64,000 nucleotides of DNA. Source: Rhodoblastus sp963828185 (GTDB taxonomy: Bacteria > Pseudomonadota > Alphaproteobacteria > Rhizobiales > Beijerinckiaceae). Made by a program: the position numbers and the translations under genes. The stretch lies in assembly GCA_963828185.1 (NCBI GenBank), contig CAWHDV010000017.1:124001-188000 (forward strand). Reading direction: 5' to 3'. Each line of letters begins with the position of its first letter. Position 1 is the first letter of the stretch. Positions 20,225 to 30,137 of the stretch are shown here, in pieces. Under the pieces are notes generated by a model. The model was not told where the DNA came from and did not search any database. It saw nothing but the letters and a program-made list of their open reading frames with translations.

Positions 20225-21593
20225 TCATAGCGACGCGTTCAACAGGCGCCCCGCCTTGAGATAGCGGGCGGGATCGACGGGAACCCCGTCCACCCGCACT
20301 TCGTAATGCAGGTGCGGGCCGGTTGAGCGGCCGGTCGAGCCGAGGCGGCCGACGACTTCGCCCGCCGTGACCCATTGGCCCGGCGCAACATCGATTTCCG
20401 ACATGTGGCCGTAGCGCGTGGAGAGGCCGGCGCCGTGGTCGATCTCCACCATATTGCCATAGCCTCCGGTCGGGGCGGCGATGGTCACGCGGCCGGCGGC
20501 GGTGGCGTGGATCGGCTCGCCATAGGCGCCGCGCATGTCCATGCCCGTGTGCAGGGCGGGGCGGCCGAAGAACGGATCGTCGCGATAACCGAACGGCGAC
20601 GTCATCTCGACCGGGCCAGGCAGCGGTTGGCGCAGCGGCGCGAAGGGCAGGGCGTCGCGCAATCCGGCCATCAGCGTGACGCTCTTGTTGATGCCGGCGA
20701 AGGCGCGATCGAAATCGCCGCCGCCTTCCGAGGCCGGGACCGGCACGAAGGGCCCGCCCATCGGGACGATTGTTTCGCCGCCTTTCGCAGGGCGTACAGC
20801 TTCGGCATGGCGGATCATGCGATCGACAGGCAGGCCGGCCGCGGCGAAAGCTTCGCGCAGACGCTCGGCTTTCGCGGCGAGGGGCGCGCGCAGACGATCG
20901 AGCGCCGCGATCTGGCGCTGCTCCAGGCGATTGTCGGTCGTGGCCAGGTTTTTCAGGCGCTCGTCCGGCGAGGCGGGATCGGAAGACCCGGTGTTTTCGG
21001 AAACGTCGTCGCCCTGGCCATCGAGTGGCCGGGGGCCGCGCAGGTCGAAGCCCTCCGGCGTCGGCTTGTTGCTTTGCCAATCTCTCGCCTTCGCGGCCGG
21101 CGCGGCGGCGACCGCGCCTGCGTCCGTCGGCAGCGTCGCACCCGTGAAGGGCGCTTTGCCGAACTGTGCGCCGCCGTGGATGGCGCTCGTCACATCCGAG
21201 GGAAGGACCTTCGCGGCGAGGGCCGAGACCAGCGCCGAGCGCGATTTCGAGCCGCGCCTGCCGCACCGCCAGTTCCGCCACCTTGCCTTCGAAGGAATCC
21301 TGGTTGAGCATCTGGCGCGAGGCGAGCGTGTCGATCTGCGAGCGCAGGGAGGCGATGCGGTCCTCGTAGGCGTATTGCATCCGCGCCTGCCGCCGCATCA
21401 GCGAGGCCAGCATGTCGTCGCGAAACATCGCATAGAAGCCGACCGCCAGGCCGCACAGGACAAGCAGCGGCGCGAAGCCGAACAGCGCATAGGCCAGCCC
21501 CGGCGCCAGCGCGAATTCGCGCCGCGCATCGCCATGGGCGAGTTTTATGACGATCTTCGACCGGTCGGCCCTCGTCGGATTGTTCTGGCGCAT
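20225..21593 (-). CDS. M23 family metallopeptidase, interrupted by one frameshift
   Basis: The N-terminal part from 21593 has a cytoplasmic start, one membrane anchor (FALAPGLAYALFGFAPLLVL) and a coiled coil up to VRQARLE. The frame is then lost. A second frame, from about 21240 to the stop at 20225, carries the LytM/M23 endopeptidase domain with the zinc ligands HTGMDMRG and PHLHYEV. Removing one base near 21239-21243 joins them as EIRSALVSALAAKVLPSD. The intact protein (about 455 residues) would cut or regulate cutting of peptidoglycan cross-links in the periplasm. Confidence 0.82.
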
Positions 21594-21814
21594 CGCGTCA
21601 CCGTCCCCGATCGCATCCCCTCGCGGGGAGCATTGATCCAGGATGGAATTTAAGCCGGCGTGGTTAACGTTTCGCCAACGGCGGCGGGAAAGCTATCCGC
21701 CGCACGAATGCGAGGAATTTGGGGACTGGATCGAATTGCGCGCACGTATTTCTCCAGTATCATGTCGCCTTAATTCCAGGTAATTCCACGATCTCTTGAC
21801 GAGAGAACGCTCCC

Positions 21815-22357
21815 ATGGAATCCGCGTACAAGCCTGAGTTGTGGCACGACCTTTTTATCATGATCGGCAGTTCAGCGGGCGCCCTCGTTGGACTCTTGTT
21901 CATCGTCATGTCGCTGCATCTCGACAAGATCAGCGAACGCACCGACTACAACATGCGCGCAACCATACATGGGGCGCGCAGCAACACCGTTCACCTTCTG
22001 ACGGTATTGGTTGAAGCGGCGGTGGTTCTGACGCCACAGCCGCTGTCCTTTGTCGGCGCCGAGTTGATTGGCATCAACGTCTTGGGGTTGCGGCTCCCAC
22101 TGGCCTTCATCTACAAATATTTCAGCAAGCACATCACGATCAGCAATCGAGGCGGCTTCCCGATGGGGCTGATTCTGGCGATTATCGCCGCCTACCTGCT
22201 TGGCCTCGCCGGAGGCGTCGCCCTCTTCAGGCGCCTGGACTGGGGTCTGTATCTTGTGGCCGCCTCTTGCCTCTCCAAAATTGTTCGTTCCGTGTTGACC
22301 GCCTGGACGCTCATGTTTGGGATGCTTCAGGCACGGACCTCCGAGCAAGGGAGTTGA
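21815..22357 (+). CDS. Hypothetical membrane protein, four to five TM segments
   Basis: The 180-residue protein has hydrophobic helices around residues 12-35 (IMIGSSAGALVGLLFIVMSL), 55-75, 80-98, 117-135 and 140-165. A GAGAGAAC site precedes the ATG. I recognise no named family; similar small integral membrane proteins are often annotated only as modulator-like or hypothetical. It stands alone between the M23 gene and bcp, both on the opposite strand. Its GC content is slightly lower than that of its neighbours. Confidence 0.65.
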   Translation: MESAYKPELWHDLFIMIGSSAGALVGLLFIVMSLHLDKISERTDYNMRATIHGARSNTVHLLTVLVEAAVVLTPQPLSFVGAELIGINVLGLRLPLAFIYKYFSKHITISNRGGFPMGLILAIIAAYLLGLAGGVALFRRLDWGLYLVAASCLSKIVRSVLTAWTLMFGMLQARTSEQGS

Positions 22358-22421
22358 GGCGCATCATCAGGCATCCGCCCGTGCTGGTTGGTCCAGTCGC
22401 AAATTCCTGCCAGCCGCGCCG

Positions 22422-22892
22422 TCACAAGGCCTTCGCCGCCGCCAGCACGTCATCGGCGTGGCCGGGCACCTTCACCTTGCGCCAGATTTTGGCGATCTTG
22501 CCCTGGCCGTCGATGAGAAAGGTCGAGCGTTCGACGCCCATATATTTGCGGCCATACATGCTCTTTTCGACCCAGACGCCGTAATTTCCGAGCATCGCCT
22601 TGGCCTCGTCGGCGAGGAGCGGGAAGGTCAGCTCGTATTTCTGGCGGAACTTGTCGTGCTTTTTGACGGGATCGGGCGAGGCGCCGACGATGGAAGCGTT
22701 GGCTTTCGCGAAATCTCCCGCCAACCGGTTGAAGTCGATCGCCTCGGCGGTGCAGCCGGAGGTGTCGTCCTTGGGATAGAAATAAAGGACGAGTTTTTTT
22801 CCCTTGAAATCGGCGAGCGACAAAAAACCTTCGCCGTCGCGCGGCAGCTTGAATTCGGGGGCGCTGTCGCCCGCCTGCAAAATTTCCGGCAT
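22422..22892 (-). CDS. bcp: Peroxiredoxin, BCP/PrxQ type
   Basis: The 156-residue thiol peroxidase has the peroxidatic cysteine in DDTSGCTAEA (Cys47) and a conserved ERSTFLID strand. It is the only cysteine in the protein: the +5 resolving cysteine of E. coli BCP is Ile52 here, so the enzyme must work as a 1-Cys peroxiredoxin with an external thiol. It reduces hydroperoxides in the cytosol. It is divergent from the large AsmA/YhdP-like gene, with 174 bp between the starts. Confidence 0.93.
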   Translation of the reverse strand: MPEILQAGDSAPEFKLPRDGEGFLSLADFKGKKLVLYFYPKDDTSGCTAEAIDFNRLAGDFAKANASIVGASPDPVKKHDKFRQKYELTFPLLADEAKAMLGNYGVWVEKSMYGRKYMGVERSTFLIDGQGKIAKIWRKVKVPGHADDVLAAAKAL

Positions 22893-23066
22893 CGGCCTTC
22901 CTTTCGTCTCAAATCCCGGGCAATCGGGCGAGGCTGGCGCGCCTCGATTGCGTCCGTGGCTCGCTTGGGCCAGAACCCTGCGTCAGATTACACTGATCAA
23001 ATCCCGATTCGCCGGGCGGCGCAAAGCATCTTCACGCAAAGCGCCAGGCGAAGGAAGCCGAAGCCC

Positions 23067-26000
23067 TTGGTCGAAACGCCAGATACAGAGCCCCAGGTCG
23101 CGCCGCCGCCGCTCAAGCGCCGGCGCTGGCGGGCGCATCACGCGGCGGGCGCCGGCCTGTCGCTGGCGATGCTGGCGCTGATCTGCGGTTTTGGCGCGCT
23201 GGTGATCGTCCTCGCCGTGGGACGGCTCAATCTCGCAGCCTTCAAGCCGGCGCTGGTGGCGGCGCTGCAGCAAAGGCTCGGCCCCGCCTACAAGCTCGAC
23301 ATCGGCCAGTTGGCGATCGAGCGCCAGGACCACGGTCTCGCGCTGGCGTTGACCGATCTCAACGTCAGCCAGGCCGATGGACGCAGGTTGCTCACCGCGC
23401 CGAAAGCCGACTTGATCTTCGATCCGCTGTCGCTGCTGGCGGGCCGGCTGAAACCGTCGCGTGTCGAACTCGAGGATCTTGACGTCGACCTGCGCGTCCT
23501 GCCCGACGGTTCGCTCGACCTGCGCGCCGAGCGGCCCGCTCCGGAAAGCGCCGCTCCGGCCGCCAAACCCGCAAGCGCCTCGGCAAATGCCCCGGAAAGC
23601 GCCACGGAGAGCCCGGAACAGTCGCAAATCTCGGTCGCTCCGCCGACAAGCGGCGCCGCCACGCCGCGAGCAAAAATCGTGCGCGAGGCGGCCGTGGCGA
23701 TCAATGCGATGTTCGACATCGCCGCCGGCGGCGACAGCCCGATCGCCGCGCTCGACCATTTTGGCGTCGGGCGCGGCCGCCTGATCATCGACGACCTGGC
23801 GGCGGGCCAGAAACGCGGCTTCGACGATTTCGAATTTTCGCTCGATCGCGCCCGTGTCGCCGGCAGGGGCGCCGTCAATGTCAAGATATCGGCGCGCGGG
23901 CCGAGCAGCCGCTGGAGCGTGCAGGGGGCGGCGCATGGCGCGCGCGGCGAGGCGCATGACATGTCGGTCGAGGCGACCGGCTTCTCCATCGACGAAGTCG
24001 CGCTCCTGGCGGGCAAGACGACGCTGCCGGTCGATTCCGACATTCCCATCTCGTTCAAGGCCTCGGCCTCCTTCGAGGGTGATGGCCATGTCGTCGACGC
24101 CAACACCCGGCTCGATCTCGGGGCGGGCTTCTGGCGCTTCGACGATCCTGACTTCCCGCCGGTCTTCATCGACGAGGTTTTCGCCGCCGCGCACTGGGAC
24201 GCCGCCAACCATCGCGCCCTGGTGGACGAGGCGCAGGTGTTTTCCGGCGCCACCCGCTTTTTCCTCAGCGGCGTGGTCACGCCGCCGCCGAGCGACGACG
24301 CGCCCTGGGCCATCTCGTTCAAGCAGACGGAAGCGGGCGTGATCGGCCCGGACCGCGCCGGCGAAAAGGCGGTTTCGATCTCATCGTTCCATGGAGACCT
24401 CGCGCTCGAACCGGCCAACAAGCTCCTGACCATCACCCGGGTCGAGATGGTCGGGCCCGACGTCGCCGCCGCCGCGCAGGGCACGGTCGATTGGATCAAC
24501 GGCCCGCACCTGCGGCTCGGCGTCGCGGCCGGCAAGACGACGGCGGCCGCCGTGCTGGCGCTCTGGCCCAACGCCGCCGCGGCCCCGGCGCGCGGCTGGC
24601 TCGGCGACCATCTCATCGGCGGCACGCTGGAGAGCTTCCGCCTGGCGGTCGACCTCGACGCGCTCGACCTGCGCATGATGCGCGCGCAGCACGCGCCGAT
24701 GGAGGACCGGATCGCCGCGGATTACACCATCAAGGACGTCTCCTTCACCTTCCTTGACGGCGCGCCGCCGATCACCGGACTCGACGCCGTCGGCCATTCG
24801 AGCGGGCGCACGACGCGGATCACCGCCAGCGTCGGCTCGATCGAGGCTGAGCCAGGCAAGCGGGTCCAACTGAGCGACGGCGTCCTGTCGATGCCCGACC
24901 TCGAGACCAAGCCGCTCGATTTCAGCGTCACGGCCAAGGGCAAGGGCTCGCTCGAGGCGCTTGGCGACATCCTGGCCAGGCCCGGCTTCGCCAAAGTGGC
25001 AAGCCTGCCGCTCGACCCCAAGACCACCAAGGGGCAATTCGACGGAAGCTTTACCTTCCACACCAAGCTCGCGGCGGTTTACGATCCGAAACTCGCCAGC
25101 CTCGACGTGGCTGCAAAAGTCGAGAATTTTTCCGCCGAGCATCTGGTCGGCAAGGGCAATCTCGAACAGGCGACGCTCAATGTCAGCGTCGCCCAGGGCG
25201 CCACCCGCGTGACCGGGACGGGCAGGGTCTTCGGCGCGCCGGCGACGATCGAGCTGACGCGCAACGGTTCCGAGCCGGGGCAAGGCGTCATCGGCCTCAC
25301 CATGGACGAGGCGGCGCGCGCCAGGGCTGGCTTGCCGTTCGGGGCCAAGGTCGCAGGGCCGATCGCGGTGAAGATCACCGGCGAGGTCGGGTCGGCCAGG
25401 CCGAAGGCGCAGGTCGAGATGGACCTGTCCAAGGCCAGCCTGGATTATCCCTTGCCGGGTCTCTACAAGTCGGCGGGCCGCCCGGCCAAGGCGAGTTTCC
25501 TCTATCGCGAGGACGAGCGCGGCGCGGCGAGCCTCGACCAGATCGTCTTCGACGGCTCCGGCTCGACCGCCAAGGGGGCCATGCAATTCGCGCCGGACGG
25601 CGCCCTCGTTTCCGCCAAATTCCCGCTCATCAAGTTTTCGCCCGGCGACAGTCTGTCGGTCGAGGCGAGCAAAAGCGCCGACCGGCTGAAGATCATCGCG
25701 CGCGGGGCCGCGATCGACGCGCGTCCCTTCCTGAAGACGCTGGCGACTTCAGGCGCCGCGAGCCGCGACTCGACGCAGGATTTCGACCTCGATCTCGTGG
25801 CCACCCTGATGTCCGGCGCCGACCAGCAGATCATCTCCGACGCCCAATTGCGGCTCGCCAAAAAGGGCGGCCGCCTGCAAACGCTCGATTTTTCCGGCAA
25901 GGAGGGGGCGGATGCCGTGAAGGCCTCGCTGAGCCATCCCGACGCGGGCGCGCCACTTTTGCGCGTGACCACCTCCGACGGCGGCGCGCTGCTGGCCTTC

Positions 26001-26540
26001 CTCGATCTCTACAGCCACATGGAAGGCGGCAAGCTCACCTGCGCCCTCAGGCTTGCCGACGGCGGCGACATGTCGGGACCGCTCGACATCAAGGATTTCA
26101 CCTTGCGCGGCGAACCGGCCATGCGCAGCTTCGCCACAGCGCCCAACTACGAGCAATTTGCCTCCAAGATCAAGCTTGACCAGAACGTCATCGCCTTTTC
26201 CCGCCTCCACGCGGTGCTGGCCAAGAAAAACGGCAGGCTGACAATCCGCGATGGCACGATCAACAGCCCCAATATCGGCTCGACCCTGGAAGGCTGGGTC
26301 GATTTCGACCGCGACGCGCTCGAACTGAACGGCGTTTTCGTTCCCGCCTATGGCGTCAACAACCTGTTCGGGCAAGTGCCGGTGCTGGGCCTCGTCCTCG
26401 GCGGCGGCAACAAGGAAGGACTGATCGGCCTCAATTATCGCGTCAGCGGCAAGACCACGGCGCCGGTCCTCGCCGTCAATCCGCTTTCGGCCATCGCGCC
26501 GGGATTCTTGCGGAAGATCTTCGGCGTGCTGCCGCAATGA
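23067..26540 (+). CDS. Large AsmA/YhdP-like (DUF3971) envelope protein
   Basis: The protein of about 1,157 residues has one N-terminal membrane segment (SLAMLALICGFGALVIVLAV) after a basic cytoplasmic head, then a long periplasmic beta-rich body. The C terminus has the GVFVPAYGVNNLFGQVPVLG motif typical of DUF3971/AsmA_2 proteins. YhdP/TamB relatives form hydrophobic grooves that move phospholipid to the outer membrane. The frame is open far upstream (to 22317), but that part is antisense to bcp. The TTG at 23067 with AAGGAAG 9 bp upstream is my preferred start. Confidence 0.8.
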   Translation: MVETPDTEPQVAPPPLKRRRWRAHHAAGAGLSLAMLALICGFGALVIVLAVGRLNLAAFKPALVAALQQRLGPAYKLDIGQLAIERQDHGLALALTDLNVSQADGRRLLTAPKADLIFDPLSLLAGRLKPSRVELEDLDVDLRVLPDGSLDLRAERPAPESAAPAAKPASASANAPESATESPEQSQISVAPPTSGAATPRAKIVREAAVAINAMFDIAAGGDSPIAALDHFGVGRGRLIIDDLAAGQKRGFDDFEFSLDRARVAGRGAVNVKISARGPSSRWSVQGAAHGARGEAHDMSVEATGFSIDEVALLAGKTTLPVDSDIPISFKASASFEGDGHVVDANTRLDLGAGFWRFDDPDFPPVFIDEVFAAAHWDAANHRALVDEAQVFSGATRFFLSGVVTPPPSDDAPWAISFKQTEAGVIGPDRAGEKAVSISSFHGDLALEPANKLLTITRVEMVGPDVAAAAQGTVDWINGPHLRLGVAAGKTTAAAVLALWPNAAAAPARGWLGDHLIGGTLESFRLAVDLDALDLRMMRAQHAPMEDRIAADYTIKDVSFTFLDGAPPITGLDAVGHSSGRTTRITASVGSIEAEPGKRVQLSDGVLSMPDLETKPLDFSVTAKGKGSLEALGDILARPGFAKVASLPLDPKTTKGQFDGSFTFHTKLAAVYDPKLASLDVAAKVENFSAEHLVGKGNLEQATLNVSVAQGATRVTGTGRVFGAPATIELTRNGSEPGQGVIGLTMDEAARARAGLPFGAKVAGPIAVKITGEVGSARPKAQVEMDLSKASLDYPLPGLYKSAGRPAKASFLYREDERGAASLDQIVFDGSGSTAKGAMQFAPDGALVSAKFPLIKFSPGDSLSVEASKSADRLKIIARGAAIDARPFLKTLATSGAASRDSTQDFDLDLVATLMSGADQQIISDAQLRLAKKGGRLQTLDFSGKEGADAVKASLSHPDAGAPLLRVTTSDGGALLAFLDLYSHMEGGKLTCALRLADGGDMSGPLDIKDFTLRGEPAMRSFATAPNYEQFASKIKLDQNVIAFSRLHAVLAKKNGRLTIRDGTINSPNIGSTLEGWVDFDRDALELNGVFVPAYGVNNLFGQVPVLGLVLGGGNKEGLIGLNYRVSGKTTAPVLAVNPLSAIAPGFLRKIFGVLPQ

Positions 26541-26652
26541 TCGCTCTTTAGACGATCTAAATTTCAATTCTGAAGTTTTAAATTTATTTTCAGCCGACCC
26601 GCGCGCAAGCTCAAAAAAAACGTAAGGGCAAAAAACGCAAGGGAGAGACGAC

Positions 26653-27342
26653 TTGGTCGCAACCGTGATTTTCGACGTCGACGGGACTTTGGCGGAGACG
26701 GAGGAGTATCACCGCCGCGCCTTCAACAAGGCTTTTGGCGATTATGGCCTGGCCTGGGTCTGGGACGTCCCGCTTTACCGCGATCTGTTGCGGATCACCG
26801 GCGGCAAGGAGCGCATCCTGCATTATGCGGGCCGCCATCCCGGGCTCGCGGCCGATTACGCCACGACCATCGTCGCCGACCTGCATCGGCGCAAAACGGA
26901 AATCTACACCGGCATGGTGCTGGCCGGCGATGTGACGCTGCGGCCCGGCGTCGCCGATTTTCTCGACAAGGCGGTCTCGAACGGCGTGGGCCTGGGCATC
27001 GCCACGACGACCAGCGCGCCGAACGTCGAGGCTTTGCTCGGCGTGGCGCTCGGCGCGGACTGGCGGAAAATCTTTCCGGTGGTGGCGGCGGGCGACATGG
27101 TGGCGCGCAAGAAGCCCGCGCCCGACATCTATCGCCTGGCGATGGACAAATTTATGCGCGTAGCCGCGGAATGCGTCGCCATCGAGGATTTGCGCAACGG
27201 CGTGCAATCGGCCCTTGCGGCGGGTCTGCGGGTGATCGGCGTGCGCAGCGCATTCTGCGGCGACGACGATCTTTCCGCCGCGACGGTGCAACTACCCGAT
27301 TGCACCGGCCTCTCGCTGGAACTGGTGGCGTCGCTGGCTTGA
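26653..27342 (+). CDS. HAD-IA hydrolase, CbbY-like phosphatase
   Basis: The 229-residue HAD phosphatase has motif I FDVDGTLAETEE, cap-domain helices (about 17-90), motif II TTTSAPN, Lys in RKKPAPDIY, and the acidic motif AIEDLRNGV. Residue pattern and length match CbbY-type enzymes, which destroy xylulose-1,5-bisphosphate, an inhibitor of Rubisco. No Calvin-cycle genes are visible here, so a general sugar-phosphatase role is equally possible. The start is TTG at 26653 after AGGGAGA. The upstream 110 bp are AT-rich and may hold the promoter. Confidence 0.85.
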   Translation: MVATVIFDVDGTLAETEEYHRRAFNKAFGDYGLAWVWDVPLYRDLLRITGGKERILHYAGRHPGLAADYATTIVADLHRRKTEIYTGMVLAGDVTLRPGVADFLDKAVSNGVGLGIATTTSAPNVEALLGVALGADWRKIFPVVAAGDMVARKKPAPDIYRLAMDKFMRVAAECVAIEDLRNGVQSALAAGLRVIGVRSAFCGDDDLSAATVQLPDCTGLSLELVASLA

Positions 27343-27353
27343 ACCGCTTCCGC

Positions 27354-28992
<1,639 letters not shown>

Positions 28993-29244
28993 TAAAAGTC
29001 CCAATGAACGGGTTTGACTACGGGATCGCGTCTGGCAGAAGATTTGGATGGCAGAAGATTCGGATGGAAGGGGCCGCGAGGAAAGCGGGAGCGCATTCGC
29101 CCCTTCAGTCTCCGCCCCTTAAAATCTCCGCCCCTTCAAGTCGAAGCGCCGTTCTTCTAACGGCGGGCGCGCGCGAATCCCAAGACGCCGCCCGGACCTT
29201 TAGACCGTGCGGCGTTGATGTCAATGAAATTCTGCCGGAAATGG

Positions 29245-29496
29245 CTAATTCCGATTGCAGGGATCGAGCCTTGTCGATCGCGCGCGATCGGGAATCGAGG
29301 CGGTGGCCGAATAATCCACGCCGGGCTGCGCGCCGCCGTGGTTGAAAGAAATCACCGGGAGGTCGCCGCTTTGCGCCAGCTTGTCCATGCCATGCGCGCC
29401 CAGCACCGAGGCAATGGCGATGGCGGCGCAGAACAAGGCCCATTTCTCGAAGGCCGACCCCGAGTTTTTCTCGGGCAGGCGGGAAAATTCAGACAT
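29245..29496 (-). CDS. Small single-pass membrane protein, 83 residues
   Basis: The ATG at 29496 follows a GGAG site at 7 bp. The protein has a hydrophilic head (MSEFSRLPEKNSGSAFEK), one hydrophobic helix (WALFCAAIAIASVLGAHG), and a polar tail of about 45 residues that would lie outside the cytoplasm. No family is recognised. It lies upstream of the helicase and downstream of nothing co-oriented. The 250 bp between it and the helicase hold only short repeats: two 16-bp copies at 29034-29065 and three CGCCCCTT at 29098, 29113 and 29129. Confidence 0.6.
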   Translation of the reverse strand: MSEFSRLPEKNSGSAFEKWALFCAAIAIASVLGAHGMDKLAQSGDLPVISFNHGGAQPGVDYSATASIPDRARSTRLDPCNRN

Positions 29497-29581
29497 GGGA
29501 CGCTCCGGATCTGTTTCATCCCTTATGGCGCAACAGGGTAAACGGAGCGTTAGTTTTTCGCAAAAAACCGGCAAGCAGCCG

Positions 29582-30118
29582 TCAGCGCGGCCGCATCCGC
29601 AGCAGCAGTCCGTCGCGCAGGGCGAACTGATGATAGAGCGCGACCAAAATATGGCCGACCGCCACGGCGATCAGCACATGCGCCATCAGCCCATGCAATT
29701 CCGTCGTGCTGTGGGCGATGTCATGGTCGGCCGCGAACGGCATGGGAATTTGCGCCAAGCCGAGATTGAGCGGGCGACCGCGAAACAGCAAGGCGCGCAG
29801 GCCGATGATCGGAACCAGGGCCATCAGCAAGTAGAGCAGGCCATGGCCGGCGTTGGCGATTTTGCGGAACCACGGCCCCATGCCGGCGGGATAGTCAGGC
29901 TTCGGATGGGTCAGCCGCCAGACGATGCGCAAGACGAGCAGCAGCAGCAGCGTCAGGCCGAAAATCGCATGCAGGTTGACGATGAACGGCCGAACCGGCT
30001 TGGCGAACAGGTCGACGCCGAGCCCCACGGCGTAGAGGCCGAAGATCATCAGCGCGATCAGCCAGTGCAGCCTGATCTGCGTCTTGTCATATTTCTGCGG
30101 CAAGGCTTGCGTCGGCAT
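29582..30118 (-). CDS. Cytochrome b561
   Basis: The 178-residue four-helix membrane protein has histidines placed as in bacterial cytochrome b561: IRLHWLIAL, NLHAIFGL, NAGHGLLY and GHILVALYHQ. These bind two b hemes. The protein would oxidise quinol or act as superoxide:quinone oxidoreductase at the inner membrane. It lies 19 bp downstream of parE on the same strand, so it may be transcribed with it, although the functions are unrelated. Confidence 0.92.
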   Translation of the reverse strand: MPTQALPQKYDKTQIRLHWLIALMIFGLYAVGLGVDLFAKPVRPFIVNLHAIFGLTLLLLLVLRIVWRLTHPKPDYPAGMGPWFRKIANAGHGLLYLLMALVPIIGLRALLFRGRPLNLGLAQIPMPFAADHDIAHSTTELHGLMAHVLIAVAVGHILVALYHQFALRDGLLLRMRPR

Positions 30119-30137
30119 GAGCGCTCCTTTCGGGGGA

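Noticed and set aside
22317..23066. Upstream extension of the AsmA/YhdP-like frame by 250 codons
   Set aside because: The extension is antisense to bcp and lacks similarity; a TTG with a good ribosome binding site at 23067 precedes the membrane anchor.
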